64,000 nucleotides of DNA, from NCBI GenBank assembly GCA_004123355.1, contig SCHM01000004.1, positions 3,194,316 through 3,258,315 of the forward strand, read 5' to 3'. Each line of letters opens with the position of its first letter. Within the stretch, counting starts at the first letter, position 1. This DNA comes from Amphirosellinia nigrospora (Eukaryota; Ascomycota; Sordariomycetes; Xylariales; Xylariaceae). Shown here one piece after another: positions 47,968 through 58,635 of this stretch. Below the pieces are notes generated by a model, which made no database searches, was not told the DNA's origin, and saw only the letters and a program-made list of their open reading frames with translations. The position numbers were made by a program, and so were the translations under genes.

Positions 47968-49082
47968 ATGGCGCGTCTTAACAAACCACCACCCTACATA
48001 TCAAAGGGGAAGGGCATGCAAGGACCATCCCCACGATCAGTCCAACGACCAGTAGAAGAAGATATTTTGGCCTGGGAGAGGGAACAAGATGACCTCTGTG
48101 CAAGAGTAGCAGCTCTAGTAAGTCTTACGAGAGTGCTCGACCTTGGCCGAGATGGGTCGCCAAGTGCACCCACTATTTGAACAAGGCTACGTGATCTTCT
48201 TGACCTACCTCAACTGGGCTAACGATCGCGATCTGTACAATTTGGCCTATGCTCCTGTCCCGTCGTACTATGTCGCCGCCATTCTTGCTAATTATTGATA
48301 TCGTATCTGCAGATATGGGAACATATTTAACCTTTTAATATCTAACAACCTGTTTGGGACTGCTAGCTAATAGGTCTGCCCATCATGAACAGAATCAATC
48401 GACTGTGGACCTTGCTACGAAATTGCAACAAGGTTCAACCTCAATTAGTCAAACGGCCGAAACATCCCAACCCCAAATATTCGCAGAATCCTCCAGGCCT
48501 AGACCAAAAGTGCACTCATCTAGCCTCCGACCTCTACTCAAGGGGTATCGCGAAACACTTGAGCTATTGGAAACTATCATCGAAGTAAACGATGAGTCCC
48601 CAGAACGTGCCCCGGCTTCCCCAGGGTACAATCCGGCCTTCTAGGACGAGACCACCTCGGAAGCTGAGGCGAGTACATCCACTGGGAGCCGAGGATATGC
48701 TCAGGTTGCAGAGGGATCTAGCAGTCAGAGCGGCAAACAGAGAGCTGGGAAGGCGATTAACGTGACCGAAAGCATGCCGACCTCTTACCGTGGAATTATG
48801 CCCGTACCTCGCAGTCCTACTGAACCGTTGCTTAGGCCAATGTAGGATTTGCCATCCCCGAATTCAAGAGCCAAAGTTTCGCTTTTGATGTCAACTGACA
48901 TCCAAACCAGTACCAGGGGACGTACTCTCACCCGGAAAGGCAGCCCTAGGCCACCTAAACCTCGCAACGTACCTACTCCTCCCCAGGAGGGGCCTAGCCA
49001 CAGGCCACCTAAACCTCGCAACGTACCTACTCCCCCCCAGGAGGGGCCTAGCCACAGGCCACCAAGTCGGAGGGGACAGTAA
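47968..49082 (+). pseudogene. doubtful coding region, repeat-bearing, unknown
   Basis: I recognise no family. An ATG at 47968 opens a 70-codon frame (MARLNKPPPYISKGKG). From about 48366 another frame gives Ser/Gln/Pro-rich sequence (STVDLATKLQQGSTSISQTA, KGYRETLELLETIIEVNDES) running to 49082. It is interrupted by TAG at 48642-48644 and 48843-48845, after each of which the same frame stays protein-like (DETTSEAEASTSTGSRGYAQ; DLPSPNSRAKVSLLMSTD). It ends in the Pro-rich tandem repeat RPPKPRNVPTPPQEGPSH. An intron near 48120-48365 could link the two parts. Either a decaying gene or non-coding DNA with chance openness. Confidence 0.3.
48948..49063 (+). repeat. 54-bp tandem repeat, two copies plus a stub
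   Basis: Units 48948-49001 and 49002-49055 differ at one base, and the first 8 bases of a third follow. Being a multiple of three, the repeat keeps a frame that reads RPPKPRNVPTPPQEGPSH twice. Confidence 0.85.
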
Positions 49083-50535
49083 GCCGTCACTTTTTAACAC
49101 CAGTTGTGCCCGCCACTTTTAAGACCTGAGATTTCATCCGCAACTCAGGCCGACTAACGTGACTTTACTTTCAGCCGTCCGCCACCTTTGGTCCAAACTC
49201 AACCATTACTCGTGCCGAGGTAAGATTGGCCCATCCTTGAAGTCGGGAGCCGCAGCTTCGCTTCCAGCACCAACTAACATCCAAATTCACAGGGATCGTG
49301 CTATCACGTCATCATCCAGCGAGAGGAATCCAGACGCTAATGAACAGTAGGTCGTTACTCTCCAACCCCAATTGTGCCCAGTTATTTCATGATATGGGAT
49401 TGTATTTACCCATGACAATGACGAGAGCTAACCACTCGCTAAAGCAAATGGTATCATCGCGAAGCCCAGAGATTGAAGAGGAAGTTTCGAGCCAAACGTC
49501 AGGGGCTCGGGATGAAAGTCCGGGCCAATGGTCGAGGGCTCGCAATGAAGGTCCGGGCCAATAGTCAGGCGCTCGCCATGAAAGCCCGGGAAGTTTTCAG
49601 GATATTCCACATTTCCTCGGTTCAAAATTGATCTTGATACCTGTCCAGTCACCTAGCCGGCAGCCTTGTGGACTCTGCATCGTTGAGCGGTCATGGTCGT
49701 CTATGAACGATTATAGTAAGTGTGTTGGTTACGTTGCTGCCGTTGAATATTGGTGGGTTTGTTTTCATTTGTTTCAATCTCGATTTGGGCCGTTGAATTG
49801 GATAGACCCTAGCGTTGGCGTTATTTGATTATTGAGTACGGTTAGGAGTGTTTACTTTAGAGCGTTATATTTCATGATAGCAGGTCTATCTACTGTACAC
49901 TGCCTACTCAGATAACTTAGGAGTAATAATCCAATTATAGCGTTTCTCGACACCGCCCTGATCGTGGGGGTCAGGCAAGCCATCGTGGGGATAAGTAGTC
50001 GTGGGGGCGTAGGTAAATAATCTTTTACAGCACGGACTCATCCAATCACACCGCCTCCGATTCCAGACAAATATAAAAAGCGATGGGGGTCATTGGACGC
50101 TGCGAATATCCAGACCTGGAGCAAAGGTCGAGCGACGACGGCGAGAATTGCCTGTTTTCGATGAAACAGGGGTCCGCAACGGTTCGATACAGAGAACCGC
50201 GCTTCCGTATAGCCAATGTGAAGCTATAGAAGTAAAGAGGTGGATTCGCTAACATCCACTAAAGCTCGCCTCTCCACTACCCCAAATTGACCCCATACCA
50301 ACGCGCATGACAGGAACGGGACAAGTACGACCGAATTCGCAGGAGCTTCGACCTCACTCACTTGTTCTTTTGCGGTGTTGATTATTTTTCTTGGTTTCCA
50401 TGTTTGTAGAAACGTATTCTACCCCAAATTATATTCCGTTATACTCTTTAAATTGAAAGATAGGAGTGAATTGAACCATTGCAACTGGCCAGTCTTCACC
50501 AACACGGTAGTCAAAGCAGACGAGTTTATAGCAAA
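49083..50535. other. intergenic with diverged duplicated segments
   Basis: About 49215-49385 repeats, in diverged form, words from 48845-49110 (CTTCGCTT...CATCCAAA and TTGTGCCC). From 49450 a frame with ARDESPGQWS / ARNEGPGQ / ARHESPGS repeats is seen, interrupted by TAG at 49562-49564. No gene can be called. The right part is the promoter of the lactate dehydrogenase gene. Confidence 0.4.
49964..50006 (+). promoter_or_regulatory. three GTGGGG (CreA-type) boxes upstream of CYB2
   Basis: GTGGGG occurs at 49964-49969, 49985-49990 and 50001-50006, twice as ATCGTGGGG, within 43 bp and about 530-570 bp before the start codon. It fits the CreA/Mig1 carbon-repressor consensus SYGGRG, and lactate dehydrogenases are often glucose-repressed. 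Function is inferred. Confidence 0.4.
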
Positions 50536-52297
50536 ATGGCGGAGAAACTTATTAGTGCAGAGGAAGGTGAGGAAACAACAAAACGCCCGAGACTACGAAG
50601 GCTTCGGCCTAGCTCACCTTGTTGAGATCATCCTTTCTCATTGGAGGTCGTGATAAATACATAGCTAATGAATCGAGTTAGTTACAAAACACACAACACC
50701 CGAAAGCTGTTGGGTGGTGTTGTATGGCAATGTTTACGACGTAACAGAGTTCCTGCCTTCACATCCCGGAGGCTCGAAGATCATTCTTCAGCTCGCTGGT
50801 CGCGATGCTACTGACGAGTACGACCCCATTCATCCACCGGGAACATTGGAGGATAACTTGAAACCCGAAGCCAAGCTTGGGCGGATCGACCCGGCGACGT
50901 TGATCAAGGCCACCAAACCGGCGGCCAAGGAGGAGAAGAAGGCCGAGAAGGAAGACTATAGCCCGCCACCTATGGAGACGTTGCTAAATCTCGACGAGAT
51001 TCAGGAGGTAGCTCACAAGCAAATCTCGACCAAGGCATGGGCATATTATTGGTCCGCGAGCGACGACCTATGGAGCAAGACGAATAACAACGCCGTGTAT
51101 CGAGACATCCTACTACGGCCGCGTGTCTTCCTCGACTGTACAGGTTGCGATCTCACGACGACGGTGCTGGGCGAGCACAAGCTGGGCCTACCTATATTCG
51201 TGGCGCCAGCCGCCATGGCGCGCCTCGCACACCCGGACGGCGAGCAGGGGATCGCGCGGGCGTGCGCGCGGTTCGGGGCGATGCAGCTCATCTCCAACAA
51301 CGCGTCGATGACGCCCGAGCAGATCGTGTCGGACGCGAACCGGGCAGACGTTCGGGTGGCAGCTGTACGTGCAGCGGACCGGGCCAAGAGCGAGGCCATG
51401 CTCGCGCGCATCAACGCGATGCCCGACCACTTCAAGTTCGTCTGCCTGACGCTCGACGCCCCCGTGCCGGGCAAGCGCGAGCTCGACGAGAAGCAGAGCT
51501 TCGCCGGCGCCCTCAAGGTCGCCTCGGGCGTCAAGACGGCGGGCGAGCCCGAGCGGCCCGGCGGCGGCGGCGTCGGGCAGCAGCTCTTCTGGGGCACGGC
51601 GGCCGACCTCACGTGGAAGGTCACGCTCCCTGGCTCGCGAAGCACACGAACCTGCCGATCGTGCTCAAGGGCGTGCAGACTCACGAGGATGCTTACCTAG
51701 CGGCCAAGTACGCCCCCAGGTCAAGGCCGTGATCCTGTCTAACCACGGAGGACGGGCTTTGGACACGGCGCCCCCGGCTGTACATACGCTGCTCGAGATT
51801 CGAAAGTACTGCCCCGAGGTCTTCGACCGGATTGATGTGTGGGTTGATGGTGGCATCAAGCGTGGCACAGATGTCGTGAAAGCACTTGCGCTCGGAGCTA
51901 AGGCTGTCGGTGTCGGACGAGCCGCGTTGTTTGGCTTGGGTGCCGGTGGTCAGGCGGGTGTTGAGCGTACCCTGGAGAGTATGTCTTGATTCTTATTCCA
52001 TTGACTTCTCTTTTTTCATCCCACCTTTATCAGAGAGACTATGCTAATTCTTATTTCAACTTGGATAGTCCTCCAAGCCGAGACCGTCACCTGTATGAAG
52101 CTACTAGGCGTGGAGAAAGTCTCGGAGCTTGGCCCAAGACATGTGAGTCTGACACCACCAAGTTCATTGTTTGATATCAGCTAGACTAATACATATAAAT
52201 GCAGATCAACACGAGAAAAGTCGAACGAGACATATTCGACGGTGATGCGAACTTGGAGACGTTTGGGCTGTGGGAGAAGGTCAAGTCCAAGCTGTGA
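50536..52297 (+). CDS. CYB2: flavocytochrome b2-type L-lactate dehydrogenase with PTS1 end
   Basis: Exons 50536-50566, 50682-51978, 52069-52142 and 52205-52297 give about 498 residues. A cytochrome b5 domain ([20 protein letters not shown], heme ligand in HPGG) is followed by the FMN-dependent alpha-hydroxyacid dehydrogenase barrel: [43 protein letters not shown] (catalytic His), [20 protein letters not shown]. It oxidises L-lactate or a related 2-hydroxy acid. The start [11 protein letters not shown] goes straight into the b5 fold with no mitochondrial presequence, and the end KSKL is a PTS1 signal, so a peroxisomal form is likely, unlike yeast Cyb2. Two frame breaks, near 51628 and 51715, each need one more C in a C run. 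Confidence 0.9.
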
Positions 52298-54104
52298 TGT
52301 GTATCATATTAGAATAGCCATATTGATTGCAGCGTAGAGGTAGGTAACTACCTATGTAGGTACCTAACCTACCTACTGGAATCTGCCTTGACGTGGTTCG
52401 AAAATTATGTATTTGAACGATATCGTTAGTATTGTGTACCTAATACTTAATTTCTCCCCTCTTGTCGCTGCTTTTGAGAGGTTCCAGCAGTTTGATGAAT
52501 AGCCCGCATCTTCCGCTAGATAGGTAGGACATGTTTGCGCCAACGAGTAGCTCTCCAATTTGGGCAGTACTAACACTCTAGTGTCCAGGTCGGGTCGGGT
52601 TGTCAACTAGAGACGGCTAGTACTGGTGTTCATTACACTGAAGGACTACCGGTAATTCAAGTTGACTCCGTACCTATTTACCTAGCTTAGGTAAGTATAT
52701 AAAACTTACTGTAGCGACCGATGCTATCCAATGCTTGTAAAGACAGGACTAGACCGTGTCATGAAAGTTACCGCCTACTATGTAAGTGGTGAAACCTTGA
52801 ACAGGTAGTCAAAATCCCCTGGTCACGTCAACTTGAATTGCGTACTTAGATAAGTACGTGGTCTGTGTCTCCGAGCGACTACAATGGTTGCGGGTCGCCC
52901 CGGATTTCCCCAGGCATATGTGGCTGTAGATACGAGGTTAATTGGATAGGTCAAGGATTTCTCGGAGACGGGAGGGAACCAAGTACCGAATCTAGTTAAG
53001 AATCTTGTTCATCATACCGACCTGGTGAAAATCTCCTTTTCACATGTCCTCGTTTTTTTCCCTGTGCACCTCAGCCGAGGGAACAAAAGCTACTTGGCTT
53101 CAGATCCGATGCGCAGAACCATCGACTTAACCTGTTTCGGAAAGGACTTGCAACTTATCCTGCATGCGATCCTGTATATCTGCGGGGCAATTATAGCAAG
53201 AATAAGTAAGTATCCATATGGTAAAAGCAAAACGTGAAGCTACTGTACACGGATAGGACACGGAAATCACGGGCTTTAATTCTCAACGAGGGAGTAGAGC
53301 CGTAATGCGCCGAAGCTGGCCAACCATACATCTTGCTTCGATGCCTAGTGTAAATCTGCTGGTGGTAAGAGCAACATCGGATACTTGTGGTAGGACTGAG
53401 CAGTGAGGGACATTGATTTGTCTGCATAAAATCACTTCACACCCTCGTGAGCCATGTTCAACCCAATCCGAGCCTACCATTGGTCATGTTCATTTGTTGC
53501 ACTGACACACAAATATCCCGAACCGTCATTCGCATATTTTCCTGCGCCCAATTCTCCCACTTCTCGTAGCCTGATCTTGCTTAGCGTTTCTACTAACGGG
53601 ACAACTTGCAGTATAGTTGCGTCTTACAGGCATATTTGACAGGGAAGGAAGCTTGTCACTAGGCCTCGGCCCAGACGGGTCCAGGGGCAAAAATGCTACA
53701 TACCAGTCTAGTATATAGTGGAATTACCTATGCTATACTACTTATGGTAACTTAGAGGCCATACGTGGGCTGCTAAGGACAAACACTATCGTGATAACCC
53801 TCACCCATTGCCTGTTCCTCTCAAATCTACCCTACGCCCAGGTGGTATCGCTCCATTATTGTGCATATGCAATAACAACAGGGACGGGGACGTGCATCGA
53901 ATCAAGTCTCATGATACCCTATCATAGTATGAGCTCTGTCTCCGTCCATTCAACCTGAGCTTAATTTTTACCTCGAGGTAGCAGATATTTCCATGCTTGC
54001 TCGCTCACCTTCGCCTGGGTGATCAGGAATCTACATTCTTCGCTTCTTTCGCTCGTTACCATATTGCACTTTGTTCGTCCGGGGCGACGAGAAATCTAAT
54101 CAAG
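52298..54104. other. intergenic, 1.8 kb
   Basis: Starts with a TACCTA/TAGGTA cluster (52337-52379). No coding frame, RNA gene or transposon remnant recognised. Confidence 0.5.
52337..52379. repeat. inverted TAGGTA/TACCTA cluster
   Basis: Seven or so overlapping copies of TAGGTA or its complement in 43 bp just downstream of CYB2, able to pair with one another. Confidence 0.55.
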
Positions 54105-55274
54105 ATGTCGGACCCGAAGCTGGATGCGACTGAGACTGGCAGAGCGCCGAGGGCAAAGAAGAGCCACTTCAAGCGGTTCTGGTGGGCTTACTTACTCGTC
54201 TTCCTTATCGTTGCTACCGTCGTGGTGGTGCCTGTGGTGTAAGTTCGCCGCCTCAAATGGCCCGTCTGCGGGTAGTTTTTGAATAGGTTTATACTGATTG
54301 GATGCTCAGATTACTCGTGGCGGTACCGAAGCTGGCGCAACAGAAGTTAAACTCGGCCAAGTTAACGATAGACGGAATTACCGTCACAAATACACAGGCG
54401 GGCTCTTTCGTGATGGGCATCAACTCTACGATCAAAGCAGACGACTCGGTTCATGCGACTATCGATGCGTTTGAAGGGACTATGTACTTGGCGGACGTCG
54501 ATCCTCCGTTGGCAATTGCGCAGATCAACTTCCCTCAAACGACTTCATCCTCGGAGCAGGCCGTCAACGTAACTCAGAATATCCAGATCTCTGATCTCGG
54601 CTCTTTCACGACATTCAACAAGGCTCTTCTAGCCAAAGAGTCCGTCAACATACAAGTAAAGGGAGACACCCACATCCATGTCAGTGGCATCTCTCGTGCC
54701 TACCCTGTCACATTCGACAAGACGGTGACCCTGAAGGGTCTTAACAACTTCAACGGACTTTCGATCTCGGACCACCATCAACGCTCTGGCCACCAAGAAC
54801 AATTTCAACGCAACGGTCCACATTCCCAACCCCTCAGTATTGACCTTGGATATCGTAAGTTGTTGCTTGATTACACCCTTCAAAAAGCCTAGGCTTGTAG
54901 GTGTTCTTGGTTCATTTGATCCGCGAGACTGACAAGACGGGAAACAGGGAAACACAACCTTCACAAACTACTTCAACGGCTCGGATATCGGCCAGACTTA
55001 CATCAACAACCTCGTGCTCTACCCCGGCGATAACACGTTCGCCTCGACCTCGGACATCAAGCAGCTACCAATCGTCAACGCCCTGACGCAGGAGCCCTTC
55101 TGCGAACTCAAGGGAAAGCTACCCTTTCAGCTCCAGGGAAAGAACGTCGTGAACAACGGCCAAGTCCTCCCGTACTTCCGAGACGCGCTTGCGGCGAGCA
55201 ACCAGAGCGTTACTATCGATATAGGCGATGCGGCGAACAAAGCAGGTCTCCCTGCCATGTGCCTTAGTGTCTAA
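54105..55274 (+). CDS. DUF3712 single-pass membrane protein
   Basis: Exons 54105-54238, 54310-54854 and 54948-55274 give about 335 residues. A basic cytosolic leader (RAPRAKKSHFKRFWW) precedes one membrane helix (AYLLVFLIVATVVVVPVVLL), so topology is N-in. The rest is an extracytosolic, beta-rich LEA2-like domain: LNSAKLTIDGITVTNTQ, SFVMGINSTIKADDSVHATI, TVTLKGLNNFNGLSI, and LVLYPGDNTFASTSDIKQLP. This is the pattern of fungal DUF3712 proteins, whose function is unknown. Several N-glycosylation sequons are present. Near 54768 the frame needs two bases (one AC step of an ACACCACC-like run) to read SDTTINALATKNNFNAT. Its location, vacuolar or plasma membrane, is not decidable. Confidence 0.68.
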
Positions 55275-55870
55275 GCAGTCTGACGTGTTTAACTACATGA
55301 ACTCATAAAAACTGCGGAGAAGATTGTCTGTCCCACACGTTGAGATGCGATACGCCGTGAAATTTGATTACGTTTATTTTCAGGATGCCTTTGTTTAGCT
55401 CTTGCAACAATACTGTACGACTAGAGATGAGAGATCATGTGGCACAAATTATTCGGCACGATCAACGATGTATTCCTCTTCAAATGAATTTGGTAGGCGA
55501 AGTGGCCGTCATCAACACACGCCGACGGCTGATGGAACTTGTTCTGTGTATATGACGTTTCGTTACGTGGTTAAGGGGGTTCGGCTTGTATGCAATGAAA
55601 CTCAAGACAAAAAAAGAAAAAAAAAACCAGAAAGATGAAATTTGCCTCCAGTTCTTAATATACCGTTGGGATAGGTTCGTGTGAATGTACTAAGTTGCGC
55701 GATAAACTGCCTAATAACCCAAATGTTCGTGATATAAATGCATTAACCCCCAGCACCCTTAAGACCCTAAGCTGTGTATTCTTGTCTTCCATGCCTGTAT
55801 ATCTATTTGTACATTAACAAACCAACAAGCCAACTTCCACGCATTACGCTCGCATTAGTACCCCCCTCAA
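55275..55870. other. intergenic between convergent genes
   Basis: 3' flanks of the DUF3712 (+) and aldolase-domain (-) genes. A-rich patch near 55608-55625. Nothing else. Confidence 0.5.
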
Positions 55871-57063
55871 CTATGAACCCACCCGGACTTCTACAGATGG
55901 GCAATCCGCAAACGGCACTGCAATAGGTTTCTCAAGACAGACTTTGACCTGCCACCCTCTCTCCTTCATGGGTTGCGGGCTGTCGCCGATCCGGAAGTCG
56001 TCGAGGATCTTCCTAGCGATGTGTGTACCAAGCGCCTCGAGTGTCTCGAATGAGGATGATTCCAAGGTCTATTTCGCGCCCAGTAGTTAGGAATGGTTGT
56101 GTAATATTCGGGTTGGGCACTCGTCCCCTGTATAGCCAAGCACACAAGATAATAGGATTGAAAAGATGACTCGTAATGGGAAAGAAAGGGGAGATGTAAA
56201 CACAAGCTGCGTAAGCTCAATCATAGAGGGGGGCATGTCACATACCTCAACAACAACCCTCTCCAATTCAGTATGAATATCGTCCTGCGCATCAAAGCGA
56301 TCGATCTCCACATCAACCACAACCATCTGCTTCGCAGTCCTCTCGTTGGGATTCACCCCGACGAGCGTGGGGACGCGCAGCCCGTGGAGGCGGAGGCTCC
56401 GCGCGTACGAGCGCAGGGGGTTCTTCTTCTCCCCTCCCGAGATCGTCGGCGTCCCTGAAACACGCCGTGGTCGCCAGGCTGACGCCGGCGCCGAGCAGCG
56501 ACGCCTTGGGGAGGTGCAGCGTGAGCGCCAGCGAGCGCAGCCGCGCCGCGTCGAGGAAGGGGACCTGGTCCGGCGGCAGCGCCACGCGGCTCCCGTCCAC
56601 GACGCGCCCCGTCATCTTGACCCACAGGATCTCGAAGACGTCCGCCGTGCGGGGGCGCCCGTGGGGGCTACTCTCTTGGCCTCGGCCCTGCTGGCGGTGG
56701 CGCCCGAAGAAGAAGCGGTAGTGGTAGCAGACGGGGAGAAGAGCCCCACGCCCTCTAGGAGCGTCTTGCTCAGGTTGCCGTAGTGCACCGTCTCGGCGTT
56801 GACGGCGTCGTGGGCGGACGACGTCTCGAAGGGCGCGCGAACGATACCTCCGAGGAGAGGAGGACGGGCTGCGGCTTCCCGCCGCGCCCCCAGGCGTCCC
56901 GGCCCGCGGTCATCACGCTCTGCAGGTTGCGCACGCGCACGACGGCCGGCGGCTCACCCGCCTCGGCGCGGACTTGCCATGTGCTCACCAGTGGTGCCGC
57001 GGGGTCTGGGTCTGGATCGGCGCCTTTCGCACCAGGCGGGGATTTCCACAAGGAAGAGAGCAT
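55871..57063 (-). CDS. stand-alone dihydroneopterin aldolase (FolB)-domain protein
   Basis: Exons 57063-56246 and 56068-55871, with a 177-nt intron, give about 339 residues. Two FolB-type tunnelling-fold repeats are readable. The first is VRVRNLQSVMTAGRDAWGR, KPQPVLLSSEVSFARPFE then ETVHYGNLSKTLLEGV. The second is SLRLHGLRVPTLVGVNPNER, MVVVDVEIDRFDAQDDIH then FETLEALGTHIARKIL and QVKVCLEKPIAVPFADCPSV. FolB converts dihydroneopterin to hydroxymethyl-dihydropterin in folate synthesis. In most fungi it is fused to HPPK and DHPS as Fol1, but here neither partner domain follows. The catalytic state is not certain. About four single-base gaps in C runs (near 56826, 56658, 56405 and one more) break the frame. 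Confidence 0.75.
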
Positions 57064-57715
57064 GTCTAATCTAAATTCCGCTGGATAAAGTAATTTTTGT
57101 TTCTTCGTGGATTACTCTCGTGCTCTCGTTTTTGTTCGTTGTTGGGTGTTTGATGATGAGGTAGATCAAATGTCAAGGTGAAATCTGAATGAAGGCGGGG
57201 TTGATGGTTGGCAGTATTTAGTATTTCGACTATCTTATCCAAGTCAACCGTTCACTATGAGCCCGTCATGTACGCCGTAGGGAATATAAAATCTTATATT
57301 TAATGTATATCAAAGCCCATAGAACTATTGTTTAATAGATGAAGAATGAGAGTGTAGGCAGAGATGGATGAGGTATGAAGTCATTACAGGTCCGCAAGAA
57401 CTGCCCCACCTCTCGCCCTATTCCGGTAACTAACAAGTTGATACAACGAAGTGCTTTATACACATTGAGTTGATCTTGTTGGTATCTTATATACTATAAG
57501 GAGCGTGATTTAAAGAACTCGTCTTTAAAATTAGAATATTGGGAAAGGAAATTTAGTGGCCGTGTGTCATATGCCATAATCTAATTCGCAAACCGTACCT
57601 TAAAATAATCTTCCCCTTGACGCCAACTTCAACAACAAGAAACAGAAATCGGTCTGCTGGGATGGGATCTCTCTCTACCCATTAGGACATCATGCCTATA
57701 CTAGATATTTCAAGC
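57064..57715. other. intergenic
   Basis: Promoter of the aldolase-domain gene and 3' flank of the GNAT gene. AT-rich. Nothing recognised. Confidence 0.5.
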
Positions 57716-58635
57716 CTATGGCAGCTCTGTAACCATTAAACGAACAATGAGTTCCGCCGGCTTACCCCATTTCGTGCAATCAACTAGAGCATTCAGGGTC
57801 AGCATTCGCCATTTCAACCACGATGTCCAGATGAGTCGCTCAGGAGGTCGAAAGCTCCTGCCTGGCCTCTATATCGGACAGAAAATCGCTATATTCTTGG
57901 AAGCGGCCAGAGCGGGAAGGAAATAACGCATAGAATATCACTTACCGACAAGTTTATCGATTTCGTGGAATCCGCAGCTCGCGTAGAGCGCATAACCTTC
58001 CGGTGAAGATTCCAGGTATGCAGGATAACCAAGTCGCTTCGCCTCCTCTATACCCCACATAACCATCATTCTGCCGGCACCCCCCTATGTTGGTGCTCTG
58101 GGACGACCTGGAGCCCTCTCAGGTCTATTGTTTTCTTTAGTTCTTGCGCCTTGCAGAACAGCAGGGCGAGAGTGAGAGCTCATGTGCCTTAAGTGGGTGA
58201 AGATAGGGGACCGAGACCAAGAAAAAACAACAACTTACGAGCATTCTTCTTGCCCGTAGTGTATTTGACACGCAACTTATACAGACCACCAAACAACGCC
58301 TCGCAGGCCTCCACGTTACACCCGGGGCCGAAGTTCCGGGGCCCCGTGGGAGGCTGCGAGCCGTCCTTGATGATCCACTGGGCGAAGCCGATCATCTGCT
58401 GGTTGTCCTCGGTGGGCTCGATGTCCGTGTCGACCACCTTGAGCCAGCGCACCGAGGAGTCCTCGCGGAGTTCCTTGGACATCTCCTCGGCGCGGGTGCT
58501 GCGCCCGGGCTCCGGCTCGGGGAACGGGCCTGGGAAGAGGACTTTGTCGAAAGGGTTCGCGTGGTATGCTGCCTTCTCGATGACGGCGGCGCGCTGGGCG
58601 TCGGCCTCGCTGGCGACCTGGAGTATCAGAGGCAT
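57716..58635 (-). CDS. GNAT-family N-acetyltransferase
   Basis: Exons 58635-58239, 58178-57946 and 57783-57716 give about 232 residues. The N-terminus (LQVASEADAQRAAVIEKAAY) and KVVDTDIEPTEDNQQMIGFA are typical of fungal GNATs. The acetyl-CoA motif A reads LQVVPEHQHRGAGRMMVMWG, followed by EAKRLGYPAYLESSPEGYAL and YASCGFHEI. The last small exon (DCTKWGKPAELIVRLM) was found from its family-like end and an ideal CTGAC...CTAG acceptor. Transcript reading that stops after KLVGK would miss it. One frame break, in the GGGGGG run near 58083, disappears with a seventh G. The substrate is unknown. Confidence 0.82.

Noticed and set aside
19357-49564. Reassignment of TAG to glutamine in this organism
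   Set aside because: TAG serves as the normal last codon of dUTPase, PCNA and the Kre9-like gene at the exact family ends.
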